Positions 14,160-22,134 of a DNA stretch of 26,221 bases are shown one piece after another; position 1 is the first letter of the stretch; every line of letters starts with the position of its first letter. The stretch comes from an uncultured Oscillibacter sp. (GTDB lineage Bacteria; Bacillota; Clostridia; Oscillospirales; Oscillospiraceae): positions 1 through 26,221 of the forward strand of contig UQUC01000022.1 of assembly GCA_900544105.1 (NCBI GenBank). The letters are read 5' to 3'. Below the pieces are notes generated by a model. The model did not search any database, was not told the DNA's origin, and worked only from the letters and a program-made list of their open reading frames with translations. The translations under genes and the position numbers were made by a program.

Positions 14160-14247
14160 GAAATTTACCTCGACGGAAGCGACGCCAGCGCCGCACGTTC
14201 CGCCGGGAGTATTGCGGCTCACCGGAGCCGCCAAGGAGGATATCCCC

Positions 14248-15417
14248 ATGTATCGTATTCAAACCATGAACAAAATTTCCCCGGTAGGTCTGAACCGATT
14301 CCCCTCCGAGCTGTACGAGGTCGGGGATGCGGTACAGGACCCTCAGGGAATTTTAGTCCGCTCCGCCAAGCTGTTGGATCTGGAATTCAACCCCGGTCTG
14401 CTGGCCATTGCCCGTGCGGGCGTAGGGGTCAACAACATTCCTCTGGACCGCTGCGCAGCGGCGGGTATTCCAGTGTTTTCCACCCCCGGCGCCAACGCCA
14501 ACGCCGTGAAGGAACTGGTGATCTGCGCCATGCTGATGGGCTCCCGGGACATTCCCGGTGCCATCCGCTGGGTCCGGGAACAGGCAGCCTCCGGGGTGGA
14601 TGTCTCCACCGTGGTGGAAAAGGGCAAGTCCGCATTCATCGGCCCGGAGCTTTACAAAAAGACTTTGGGCATCATCGGTCTGGGAGCCATCGGCTCCATC
14701 GTGGCCAACACCGCCATCTCTCTGGGCATGGATGTATACGGCTACGATCCGTTTTTGTCCGTGGATACCGCTTTGCGGCTGGACCGCCACGTTCATGTGG
14801 TAAAGGATATCAACGATCTTTATAAGCGGTCGGATTACATCACCATGCACATCCACTATACGGAAAAGACCGCCCACATGATCGACGCTGACGCCATCGC
14901 CGCCATGAAGCGGGGCGTGCGGGTCATCAATCTGGCCCGGGGCGAGATCGTAGACGATGAAGCCATGCTGACGGCGCTGGACACCGGTATGGTGGCCACC
15001 TACATCACCGACTTCCCCAACAACCGTCTCCTGACAGCTCCCCACGTCATCGCCATGCCCCATCTGGGGGCCTCCACCCCGGAAAGCGAGCAGAATTGCG
15101 CTGCCATGGCTGTGGATACGCTGCGGGACTATCTGGAAAACGGCAACATCCGTTCCAGCGTGAATCTGCCGGAGATGACCATGGACCGCAGCGGCGTCCA
15201 GCGGCTGTGCGTCCTGCACAAGAATGTCCCCGGTATGCTGGCGAACATCACCAGTCTGTTTGGCCGGGACGGTGTCAACGTGGAAAATCTGAGCAACAAG
15301 TCCCGCGGGGGCTACGCCTATACCATGGTGGACCTTGGCAGCCGGGTGGGTGACAACGTGATCGAGGATGTGCGCCGCACGGCCAACGTGATCCGGGTCC
15401 GGTCCTTGGAATGGTAA
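14248..15417 (+). CDS. serA: D-3-phosphoglycerate dehydrogenase with ACT domain
   Basis: The protein makes 3-phosphohydroxypyruvate from 3-phosphoglycerate using NAD+, the first step of serine synthesis. It has 389 aa with the start at 14248, which has AAGGAGGA at ideal spacing. The frame is open further upstream, but that stretch overlaps the promoter. The substrate domain has RAGVGVNNIP near 56. The NAD-binding site is GLGAIG at 144-149. Catalytic Arg231 (NLARGEIV) and His272 (PHLGAST) are present. The usual acidic motif (DVFExEP type) is replaced by YITDFPNN, as I remember from other short clostridial enzymes. An ACT domain spans about 318-388 and may bind serine as feedback inhibitor. No serC or serB is adjacent. 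A terminator shared with the convergent operon follows. Confidence 0.93.
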   Translation: MYRIQTMNKISPVGLNRFPSELYEVGDAVQDPQGILVRSAKLLDLEFNPGLLAIARAGVGVNNIPLDRCAAAGIPVFSTPGANANAVKELVICAMLMGSRDIPGAIRWVREQAASGVDVSTVVEKGKSAFIGPELYKKTLGIIGLGAIGSIVANTAISLGMDVYGYDPFLSVDTALRLDRHVHVVKDINDLYKRSDYITMHIHYTEKTAHMIDADAIAAMKRGVRVINLARGEIVDDEAMLTALDTGMVATYITDFPNNRLLTAPHVIAMPHLGASTPESEQNCAAMAVDTLRDYLENGNIRSSVNLPEMTMDRSGVQRLCVLHKNVPGMLANITSLFGRDGVNVENLSNKSRGGYAYTMVDLGSRVGDNVIEDVRRTANVIRVRSLEW

Positions 15418-15436
15418 ATTGAACGGTCAATATATA

Positions 15437-15464
15437 AAAAAGCACGGCTTCCGCCGTGCTTTTT
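15437..15464. terminator. Bidirectional terminator of serA and the GatD-like operon
   Basis: A 12-bp perfect stem (15437-15448 with 15453-15464) with loop TTCC and A- and T-tracts on the two sides. It stops serA on the plus strand and the operon ending at 15469 on the minus strand. Confidence 0.93.
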
Positions 15465-15468
15465 CCTT

Positions 15469-16197
15469 TTATTTCGTGCAGCGGGCCTTCAGTTGCTCCG
15501 CCGTGATAGCCCAGCCCTCGGTCATGTAGGGATCCACCGGGATTTCCGGGCAGGTCTCTCCCCGATGGCGATAGATGGCCTGCACCATGACCTTCAGCAG
15601 CGCCGGATTCTTCACCAGAATCGGCCCGGTAAGCTGGCTGGCAAAGACGTTACCCTTGTGATACCCCTCCGGGCCGCAGGGTCCCTCGTTGCCGTGGCCC
15701 ATGTCCATGGAAGTCAGCAGCGGCGTCTCCACGCCGGTAATGACCGAACAGCGGTTGACGAAGCCCACCACTGCGTCCTCATAGAGGTCCGTGTGGCCGT
15801 AAACGTCCTCCACGAACCGCTTTTTGTTCTGGACGGCGGTGAAGTCCGCCAGTCCCAGTCCTTCGTACACCTTTCCGGCATCGTCGGTGATCGTCTTGCC
15901 CAGCAGCTCCATAGAGTTCCCGGCGAACAGCATGGTCACACCTGCGTCCGCCGCCGCTTTTACAACATCCCTCAACTTGGAGAAATTCAGGAGAGCCGCC
16001 TTCTGCGCCCGCTCTGTACCTGCGCCCATGTAGACAAAGTCCGCATGGGTCAGATCGGCGTCTCCGCCAAGTTCCACCCGCTCCACAGTGACGGTATTGC
16101 CCAGTTCCTCCAGCGTCCGCTTCAGAATGGACACGTTGGCATAGCTGCCATACAAGCTCATGAGATCCGGATAGAAATGCAGAATCTTCAATTCCAT
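15469..16197 (-). CDS. GatD-like class I glutamine amidotransferase fold protein, catalytic residues replaced
   Basis: The 242-aa protein aligns over its length with GatD, the glutaminase partner of MurT that amidates the D-Glu of lipid II. Conserved landmarks are the N-terminal LHFYPDLMSLYGSYANV, GAGTERAQ near 58-65 (GGGSDREQ in S. aureus), EGLGLADF at 112-119 and LTGPILVKNP at 189-198. At the nucleophile elbow, where S. aureus GatD has ICGGYQFLG with Cys94, this protein has AGNSMELLG (92-100), so Cys is Gly93 and the Gln is Glu97. At the catalytic His (YLHGP) it has QLTGP, Thr190. Glutaminase activity by the usual mechanism is therefore unlikely. The start has GGAGGG upstream; it begins 3 bp after the MurT-like stop, so the two are coupled. 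The fold and partner are confident; the function is open. It could be a non-glutaminase paralogue or an ammonia-dependent form. Confidence 0.85.
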   Translation of the reverse strand: MELKILHFYPDLMSLYGSYANVSILKRTLEELGNTVTVERVELGGDADLTHADFVYMGAGTERAQKAALLNFSKLRDVVKAAADAGVTMLFAGNSMELLGKTITDDAGKVYEGLGLADFTAVQNKKRFVEDVYGHTDLYEDAVVGFVNRCSVITGVETPLLTSMDMGHGNEGPCGPEGYHKGNVFASQLTGPILVKNPALLKVMVQAIYRHRGETCPEIPVDPYMTEGWAITAEQLKARCTK

Positions 16198-16200
16198 GGC

Positions 16201-17529
16201 TCAGCCCTCCTTTTTCACATCCGGCAGATTCAGCAGCTTGTCCCGGTCAGAGAAGCAGGTGACTACATACAACGCCTCGCTGCCGCTGTCCCGGATTGCT
16301 GCTGCCGCGTCCGGGATGCCGGGAATGACTTCCCAGTTCTGAACGCCGGTGAACCGAAACCGTTCCGCCAGATCGTTCCGGTACATACCGGAGAGAATGA
16401 CCCGCTTCACATGGGGGGCGTTCAGCTGGTCAAAGTCGATGTCCCACAGCCAGCTTGTCTCGCTGGTGAAATACTTCCGGGACACAGCGTCCACGATGAT
16501 GAGCACCGTGCACTCCTCGTTGGTGGAGGCGATATAGCGGAGGTTCGTGTCGTAGGCGATGGAATTTTCGTGCTTGCTGGTCAGCAGGGTGCCATGGTGC
16601 TGACCAAGGGTGAAGGTCTGCATCCGGCCGTTTTTCAGAATGTAACTACTGAGGGTGTCCGCAATGGCGGTCCCCTCTACGCCGCATTCCCGGCAGGCGG
16701 CATAGGCCGCCAGAATGTTATACACATTGTAAATGCTGCGGAAGGCCAAGGCCACGGTGAACTGCCCGTCCAGTATCAGTTTGCCGTTTTGCAGGTCCAA
16801 CTCCGTGGCGGCGTAGTCCGGGGCGGGCCGGGCATGACCGCAGCTGGTGCAGCGGTACGCGCCGATGTGGTTGTAGTGGACATACTCGTATTCCATGGGT
16901 GCGTGGCATACCGGGCAGTAGGCCCCGTCATGATAGACCCCAGTGGGGGCCTCCGTATCCGTGGCGCAACGGTCCAGGCCGAACCACTTTACCTTTTTAT
17001 GGTCGATGGCAAAGCAGCTGGACAGGGGATCGTCGCCGTTCAGGATCAGCTCCGTATCGGGGTGGATGGCGGGGAGGATCGCGTCAAACACGCTTTCAGG
17101 GTGGCCGTTCCGGGTCAGCTGGTCCCGATATAGGTTGGTGATGACAAATTCCGTGGGATGGAAATACTTGAAGCTGTGGGCAGCGTACCGCTCGTCGCTT
17201 TCCAGCAGCAGCACATCTGCGTTGACCTTCCCCCCCAGGGTGGCGTGGGTCAGGATCAATGTGGTGACGCCCTCTACCTGATTGGAGCCTTCGGCGTTGT
17301 AAATGACGTTCTTGCCCTGAGCGTGCAGCACCGTGGCAATCATCTCCACGGTGGAGGTCTTGCCGTTGGAGCCGGTGACGGCGATGATATGGGGCGGCAG
17401 CTGTACCCGTTTCAAAATGTCCGGGCAGATCTTCAGGGCGAACTTGCCGGGCATAGAGCTGCCCTTGCCCACCAGCTTTCCTACAAATCGGCCCAGCTTG
17501 CAGACCACGATTGCTAAAAATTTCCGCAT
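16201..17529 (-). CDS. MurT-like Mur ligase family protein (zinc ribbon, DUF1727-type C-terminus)
   Basis: The 442-aa protein resembles MurT, the ATP-using half of the lipid II isoglutaminyl synthase. The order is as in MurT: an N-terminal segment, the P-loop GSNGKTST (53-60), the Mur ligase core with DVLLLESDER near 105-114, a Cys4 ribbon inserted in the core (C205, C208, C227, C230), RSIYNVYNILAA near 264-275 and a C-terminal DUF1727-like region. Two parts deviate. The usual KNPAGxN segment reads SKHENSIAYDTN (318-329). The motif around the aspartate that completes the triad in S. aureus (D-x-SW-x-WD) is ETSWLWD (357-363), with Glu in its place. The ATP site looks intact. The gene follows mnmG by 13 bp and precedes the GatD-like gene by 3 bp, the same order as murT-gatD. 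It may ligate or amidate something other than lipid II. Confidence 0.85.
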   Translation of the reverse strand: MRKFLAIVVCKLGRFVGKLVGKGSSMPGKFALKICPDILKRVQLPPHIIAVTGSNGKTSTVEMIATVLHAQGKNVIYNAEGSNQVEGVTTLILTHATLGGKVNADVLLLESDERYAAHSFKYFHPTEFVITNLYRDQLTRNGHPESVFDAILPAIHPDTELILNGDDPLSSCFAIDHKKVKWFGLDRCATDTEAPTGVYHDGAYCPVCHAPMEYEYVHYNHIGAYRCTSCGHARPAPDYAATELDLQNGKLILDGQFTVALAFRSIYNVYNILAAYAACRECGVEGTAIADTLSSYILKNGRMQTFTLGQHHGTLLTSKHENSIAYDTNLRYIASTNEECTVLIIVDAVSRKYFTSETSWLWDIDFDQLNAPHVKRVILSGMYRNDLAERFRFTGVQNWEVIPGIPDAAAAIRDSGSEALYVVTCFSDRDKLLNLPDVKKEG

Positions 17530-17542
17530 AGGTATCCCTCTT

Positions 17543-19417
17543 TCAGCGTTTATTTTCCAGCCAGATCATCAGCGCCGTCAAATCGGCGGGGCTGACACCG
17601 GAGATCCGGGACGCCTGTCCCAGATCCATGGGCCGCACGGCGGAGAGCTTCTCTCTTGCCTCCAGCCGCAAGCCCTGAATGGCGTTGTAATCCAGGTCCG
17701 GGGGCAGCTTGTGGCCCTCCACCCGCTTGAACTCCGCCACCTGCTGCAGCTGACGCTTGATGTAGCCCTCATATTTCACGGAGATCTCGATCTCCTCTGC
17801 AATATCCGCCGTCAGCGCCGGACGGTTAGGGTCAAAGGGTGCCAACTCATCATAGTGGAGCTGAGGCCGCTTCAGCAGTGCCAACAGAGAACAGCCGTCC
17901 GGGGCATCGGCAGTGCCGTGCTCCGTCAGAAAAGCCGTCAACGCCGGGGAGGGAGCCACGCCGGTGTGCTCCAGCCGGTTGATCTCCCGCTGGATGGCAT
18001 CGTACTTTTCCTCCACCGCCCGGAGCCGCTCCTCCGGCACCAGGCCGATCTCATAGCCTCGCCTGGTCAGCCGCTGGTCGGCGTTGTCCTGCCGCAGCAC
18101 CAGTCTGTATTCGCTGCGGGAAGTCATGATGCGGTACGGCTCGTTGGTGCCCTTCGTCACCAGATCGTCGATCAGGGTACCGATGTAGCTCTCCGCCCTG
18201 GAAAGGATAAAGGGGCTTTCCCCTTTCAGCTTCCGAGCAGCGTTGACACCCGCCACAAAGCCCTGGACGGCGGCCTCCTCGTATCCGGAGGAGCCGTTGA
18301 ACTGCCCCGCGCCGTACAGCCCAGACACCTGTTTCGTTTCCAGCGTGGGCAGCAGGCCCAGCGGGTCGATGCAGTCATATTCGATGGCGTAGGCCGGGCG
18401 GGTCATGACCGCGCGGCGCAGTCCGGGTACGCTATGGAGCATCTGGATCTGCACCTCCTCCGGCATGGAGGAGGAAAAGCCCTGAATATACAGCTCCTCC
18501 GTATTCAGTCCCATCGGCTCCACGAAAAGCTGATGGCGGAGCTTGTCCGGGAACCGGACGATCTTCGTTTCAAAGCTGGGGCAGTACCGGGGACCGATGC
18601 CCTCAATCAGGCCGGAGTACATGGGGGCTCGGTCCAGGTTTTCTTGGACGATGCGCTTGGTCTCCTCGGTGGTCCAGGTCAGCCAGCACACAGCCTGATT
18701 GTAAGGTGGATTTTTCGTAGAATAGGAAAAGGGCACTGGGATCTCATCCCCTGGCTGGACTTCCATCTCATCGAAGTCTACCGTTCGGGCGTTGACCCGG
18801 GGGGGCGTGCCGGTCTTGAACCGTCGCAGGGGCAGGTCCAGCTTCAGCAGAGAATCCGTCAGTGGTCCGGCGGCGTGCAGCCCATCGGGACCGGAATCCT
18901 CCACGCAGTTACCGATGATGGTGCGGCCCTTCAAATAGGTGCCGGTGGCCAGAATGACGGCTTTCACATCGTACACCGCGCCAGTAGACAGCACCACCTG
19001 CCGGACCGCGCCACTCTCTGCCCGAAGCTCCACCACCTCGCCCTGCCGCACCGTCAGGTGCTCCTGACATTCCAGGGTGTGCTTCATCCGTTCCTGATAC
19101 TTCCGCCGGTCCGCCTGGGCCCGCAGGGACCAGACGGCGGGGCCTTTCCGGAGGTTCAGAAGTCGGTACTGGATACAACATTCGTCGGCGGCCTTCGCCA
19201 TCTCGCCGCCCAGCGCGTCCAACTCCCGGACCAGGTGGCCCTTGCCGGTGCCGCCGATGGCGGGGTTGCAGGGCATATTGCCCACGGCGTCCAGGTTGAT
19301 GGTAAAGACGATGGTCTCCAGCCCCAGGCGGGCGGCGGCCAGTGCCGCTTCGATACCGGCGTGACCGGCGCCGATGACGGCAATGTCAAATTGTCCCGCA
19401 GAAAAAGTTTCCATCAT
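17543..19417 (-). CDS. mnmG: tRNA uridine-5-carboxymethylaminomethyl modification enzyme MnmG (GidA)
   Basis: MnmG, with MnmE, uses FAD to place the carboxymethylaminomethyl group on wobble uridine 34 of certain tRNAs. The 624-aa protein has the standard length. It begins with the FAD-binding Rossmann motif IGAGHAGIEAA (15-25) and continues with CNPAIGGTGKGHLVREL, GTYLKGR and YCPSFETKIVRFPD. The C-terminal helical region ends near MIWLENKR. Two adjacent ATG codons (19417 and 19414) are possible starts; AAGGAT upstream is weak, so the exact start is unsure by one codon. mnmE and rsmG are not adjacent, unlike in many Firmicutes. It lies 9 bp after a metallophosphoesterase gene and 13 bp before the MurT-like gene, and appears to share one operon with them. 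Confidence 0.97.
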   Translation of the reverse strand: MMETFSAGQFDIAVIGAGHAGIEAALAAARLGLETIVFTINLDAVGNMPCNPAIGGTGKGHLVRELDALGGEMAKAADECCIQYRLLNLRKGPAVWSLRAQADRRKYQERMKHTLECQEHLTVRQGEVVELRAESGAVRQVVLSTGAVYDVKAVILATGTYLKGRTIIGNCVEDSGPDGLHAAGPLTDSLLKLDLPLRRFKTGTPPRVNARTVDFDEMEVQPGDEIPVPFSYSTKNPPYNQAVCWLTWTTEETKRIVQENLDRAPMYSGLIEGIGPRYCPSFETKIVRFPDKLRHQLFVEPMGLNTEELYIQGFSSSMPEEVQIQMLHSVPGLRRAVMTRPAYAIEYDCIDPLGLLPTLETKQVSGLYGAGQFNGSSGYEEAAVQGFVAGVNAARKLKGESPFILSRAESYIGTLIDDLVTKGTNEPYRIMTSRSEYRLVLRQDNADQRLTRRGYEIGLVPEERLRAVEEKYDAIQREINRLEHTGVAPSPALTAFLTEHGTADAPDGCSLLALLKRPQLHYDELAPFDPNRPALTADIAEEIEISVKYEGYIKRQLQQVAEFKRVEGHKLPPDLDYNAIQGLRLEAREKLSAVRPMDLGQASRISGVSPADLTALMIWLENKR

Positions 19418-19426
19418 AGTTGTATT

Positions 19427-20305
19427 CTATCCTTTTTTCAGGGTGACGACCGCGATCTGCGGTCGATTGAACAATCGGACGGCCCATTTAGGGGAGTTGC
19501 CCAGTCCTCGGGACACAAACACCTCCGCCCCCTCGCAGTCCGCATCGTTGCAGTGATAAAAGCCGCTGGTGAAGGACGGCAGCAGGTTCAGGTTGGTATC
19601 TACCAGCCCGTCGGTAAAAGGCAGACGCCAAATGCCGCCGTGGGCGTGGCCGCAGAAGGTCAGGTCTGCTCCCAGACGGCAGTACCGGCCGTTGAAAAGC
19701 GTGTTGCGGTGGGCCAGCAGCAGCCAGAAGGGGTCCTCCTGCTGGGTATATAGCTTCGCCGCCAGCTCCTCCGGGGTAGTCTGGTCTGCATAGCCGTTGG
19801 GATCGTCGATCCCGGCGATGAAGATCGTCTGTCCGTTTCGCTCCAGAGGAACGAACTGGTTGGAGAGCACCGTAACGCCGGACTCCCTCAGAGCTGTTTT
19901 CAGTTCCTCTACGGCGGCGTTGCCATGCGCCCATTCGTGGTTGCCGGTTACATAGTAGGTGGGGGCGATGGCGCTGAGGGCCTTCCCTACCGCCTTTGCA
20001 TACGGTATCGGGGCCTCCGCGTACTCGTCCACCAGATCGCCGGTAAGGAAGATCAGGTCCGGTGCAGCTTGTTCCACGGCCGCATACAGCCGGTGATTGT
20101 TCTTCCCGAATTCCCGGTTGTGCAGGTCGCTGAGCTGCACGATCCGCAACCCGTCAAATTCCGCCGGCAGCGCAGTGGAGGTATAGGTCAGGGAATCGGT
20201 CCGCAGCGCCGTATTGTCCCAATATACAAACAGGACCAACAGGGCCAGCAGCCCACACCGCATGACTGCGTGGAGCCGGGAACGGGAACGGCGGCGATTT
20301 GCCAT
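19427..20305 (-). CDS. Membrane-anchored metallophosphoesterase (calcineurin-like, YkuE/YaeI type)
   Basis: The 292-aa protein has a basic N-terminus (RRRSRSR), one hydrophobic helix at about 14-29 and a calcineurin-like domain outside the membrane. All metal-site motifs are in order: QLSDLHN, TGDLVD, VTGNHEW, LAHR and CGHAHGG. It is a two-metal hydrolase. Related proteins have been linked to removal of lipid-linked or UDP-sugar pyrophosphates, but the substrate here cannot be told. The start has GAGGAGG upstream. It is the first gene of the four-gene minus-strand operon with mnmG and the MurT/GatD-like pair. Confidence 0.9.
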   Translation of the reverse strand: MANRRRSRSRLHAVMRCGLLALLVLFVYWDNTALRTDSLTYTSTALPAEFDGLRIVQLSDLHNREFGKNNHRLYAAVEQAAPDLIFLTGDLVDEYAEAPIPYAKAVGKALSAIAPTYYVTGNHEWAHGNAAVEELKTALRESGVTVLSNQFVPLERNGQTIFIAGIDDPNGYADQTTPEELAAKLYTQQEDPFWLLLAHRNTLFNGRYCRLGADLTFCGHAHGGIWRLPFTDGLVDTNLNLLPSFTSGFYHCNDADCEGAEVFVSRGLGNSPKWAVRLFNRPQIAVVTLKKG

Positions 20306-20351
20306 GGACGGACCTCCTCAAAAATGTAAAGCATCGGAATTACGGCCATAT

Positions 20352-20360
20352 ATTATAGCA
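20352..20360 (-). promoter_or_regulatory. Extended -10 promoter for the metallophosphoesterase operon
   Basis: On the minus strand TGCTATAAT (20352-20360) is a perfect extended -10 element. A good -35 at 17 nt is not visible. It lies about 47 nt before the gene start. Confidence 0.55.
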
Positions 20361-20462
20361 CAGTCGGGCACAATAAGCGAGGAAAACTTTAAAAAGCTGC
20401 CGGATTTTCAGGATTTCTCAAGAAGTCCTGTGGCAGGAATTGAGAAGTGTGTGCAAAATCGG

Positions 20463-20525
20463 AAAAAAATTACAAAAAAGCTGTGAAAAAGGGCAGTTGA
20501 AAAGGAAAAAACGTTTGCTTATAAT
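20463..20525 (+). promoter_or_regulatory. Strong hydrogenase promoter with phased A-tracts
   Basis: TTGAAA (20497-20502), a 17-nt spacer and TATAAT (20520-20525). A-tracts at 20463-20469, 20474-20479 and 20486-20490 precede it at about one per helical turn and may act as an UP element or bend. The leader, starting near 20532, is about 80 nt and has a small hairpin (CTGCC / GGCAG). The rest of the 305-bp gap (20306-20610) shows no gene. Confidence 0.8.
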
Positions 20526-20610
20526 ATACTTGACTGCATCTGCCTATCGGCAGGTGACACTAACGATGCCGGAGTAGAATGCGACTGCTGCCGGACACAG
20601 GAGGAAAGAC

Positions 20611-22134
20611 ATGAGAGGTGTACACAGCGCGGTAGACGATATTCGCCGCAGCGTATTCACAGAAGTGGCACGACTGGCCTATGAGAGCGACGATTACAAA
20701 CAGGTGGACATGATCCCCTACAAGATCGTTCCCGGAGAGGTTGCCCACCATCGCCATGACGTGTTCCTGGAGCGAGCCATTGTTTCCGCCCGGCTCAAAT
20801 TGGCTCTGGGCATGGATCTGGACCCCAACGGTCCCTCTGCTCCCATCAGCGCCAATATTCAGGATGCCGCTACGGATCAGAAGTATTTTAACGAGCCCCT
20901 GGTCAATATTATCCCCTATGCCTGCAACGCCTGCCCTCCCAAGCAGGTCCGCATCACCGACAGCTGCCAGGGCTGCATTTCCCACCCCTGCATGAATGTC
21001 TGCCCCAAGGATGCCATCTATCTGGACGAAAACAAGCGTTGCCACATTGATCAGAGCAAGTGCATCAAGTGCGGCAAGTGCTTTAACCAGTGCCCCTACC
21101 GGGCGATCTCCAAGGTGGAGCGCCCCTGCGCTGCTGCCTGCGGCATGGACGCCATCGAGTCCGATGAGCTGGGCCGGGCTAAGATCAATTATGATAAGTG
21201 TGTCTCCTGCGGTATGTGCCTGGTGAACTGCCCCTTCGCCGCCATCGCCGACAAGAGCCAGATCTTCCAGTTGATCCAGGCCATCAAGCGTGGTGAAGAA
21301 GTCATCGCCTGTGTAGCTCCCGCATTTGTGGGACAGTACGGCCCTGACGCCACTCCCGCCAAGCTGAAGGCCGCCATGCGGATCCTTGGCTTTGCCGACG
21401 TGGTAGAGGTTGCCATCGGCGCTGACCTGTGCACCGTGGAGGAAGCCCATGACTTCCTGGAGGAAGTCCCCGAAAAGCTGGACTGGATGGGCACCAGCTG
21501 CTGCCCTGCCTGGTCCATGATGGCCAAGACGCTCTTCCCCCAGTTCAAGGACAACATCTCCATGGCCCTGACCCCCATGGTCATCACCGCCCGGATGGTC
21601 AAGAAGGACCATCCCAACGCCCGCATCGTCTTTATCGGGCCCTGCGCCGCCAAGAAGCTGGAGGCCAACCGGAAATCCGTCCGTTCCGATGTGGATTTCG
21701 TGCTGACCTTTGAGGAGCTTCTGGGTATGTTTGACGCCAAGGAGATCGACTTCAAGACCCTTGAGGCAGATCCTTCCGACAGCCTGGACGAGGGCAGCGG
21801 CTTTGGCCGCGGCTTCGCCGTGGGCGGTGGCGTGGCTGCCGCTGTGGTGGAAGCCATCAAGCACATTGACCCGGATCGTGAGATCCTCATTGAGTACGGC
21901 GATGGTCTGAAGGAATGCCGCAAGATGTTGGCCATGGCTAAGGCCGGCAAGCGCAACGGCTATCTGCTGGAGGGCATGGGCTGTCCCGGCGGCTGCGTGG
22001 CCGGCGCCGGCACCCTCCGTCCCGTCAAGGAATCCACCGCCAGCGTGGAGCGCTTTAAAAATGCTGCCTCCAGCGTGAGTACTACGGAAAGCCCCTATCT
22101 GGGTCGTTTGAAAGACGTAGAGGAGAAATGCTGA
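20611..22134 (+). CDS. Monomeric [FeFe] hydrogenase, ferredoxin-type N-terminus (probably group B)
   Basis: The enzyme forms or oxidises H2, probably with ferredoxin as electron partner, and is soluble in the cytoplasm. The 507-aa protein has a Cys-rich N-terminal part: C105, C108, C119, C122, C127, C131, then a ferredoxin cluster motif C151, C154, C157, C161, further Cys at 173 and 177, and C197, C200, C203, C207. The H-cluster domain has all three signatures: L1 TSCCPAW with C297 and C298, L2 GPCAAKKLE with C345, and L3 EGMGCPGGC with C458 and C462. L2 has Gly where well-studied group A enzymes have Met. The N-terminal domain lacks the plant-type [2Fe-2S] part of CpI. Together with length and layout this suggests group B, by inference. 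The start has AGGAGG upstream. The stop overlaps the start of the AEC transporter gene. No hydE, hydF or hydG maturase genes are in the window. Confidence 0.94.
   Translation: MRGVHSAVDDIRRSVFTEVARLAYESDDYKQVDMIPYKIVPGEVAHHRHDVFLERAIVSARLKLALGMDLDPNGPSAPISANIQDAATDQKYFNEPLVNIIPYACNACPPKQVRITDSCQGCISHPCMNVCPKDAIYLDENKRCHIDQSKCIKCGKCFNQCPYRAISKVERPCAAACGMDAIESDELGRAKINYDKCVSCGMCLVNCPFAAIADKSQIFQLIQAIKRGEEVIACVAPAFVGQYGPDATPAKLKAAMRILGFADVVEVAIGADLCTVEEAHDFLEEVPEKLDWMGTSCCPAWSMMAKTLFPQFKDNISMALTPMVITARMVKKDHPNARIVFIGPCAAKKLEANRKSVRSDVDFVLTFEELLGMFDAKEIDFKTLEADPSDSLDEGSGFGRGFAVGGGVAAAVVEAIKHIDPDREILIEYGDGLKECRKMLAMAKAGKRNGYLLEGMGCPGGCVAGAGTLRPVKESTASVERFKNAASSVSTTESPYLGRLKDVEEKC

Noticed and set aside
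13984..14247. N-terminal extension of serA in the same frame
   Set aside because: The extension covers the promoter; the ATG at 14158 overlaps the -10 itself. The ATG at 14248 has a perfect ribosome site and matches the family length.
14161..14247. T-box or other amino-acid riboswitch in the serA leader
   Set aside because: The leader is about 80 nt and lacks the conserved T-box sequence and an antiterminator/terminator pair downstream of the promoter.
15493..17133. Plus-strand open frame of 546 codons antisense to the MurT/GatD-like genes
   Set aside because: It overlaps two recognised genes and lacks a ribosome site and any family signature.
17333..19753. Plus-strand open frame of 806 codons antisense to mnmG and neighbours
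   Set aside because: It mirrors mnmG codon by codon, has no ribosome site at its start and shows no domain. High-GC genes often leave the opposite strand open.
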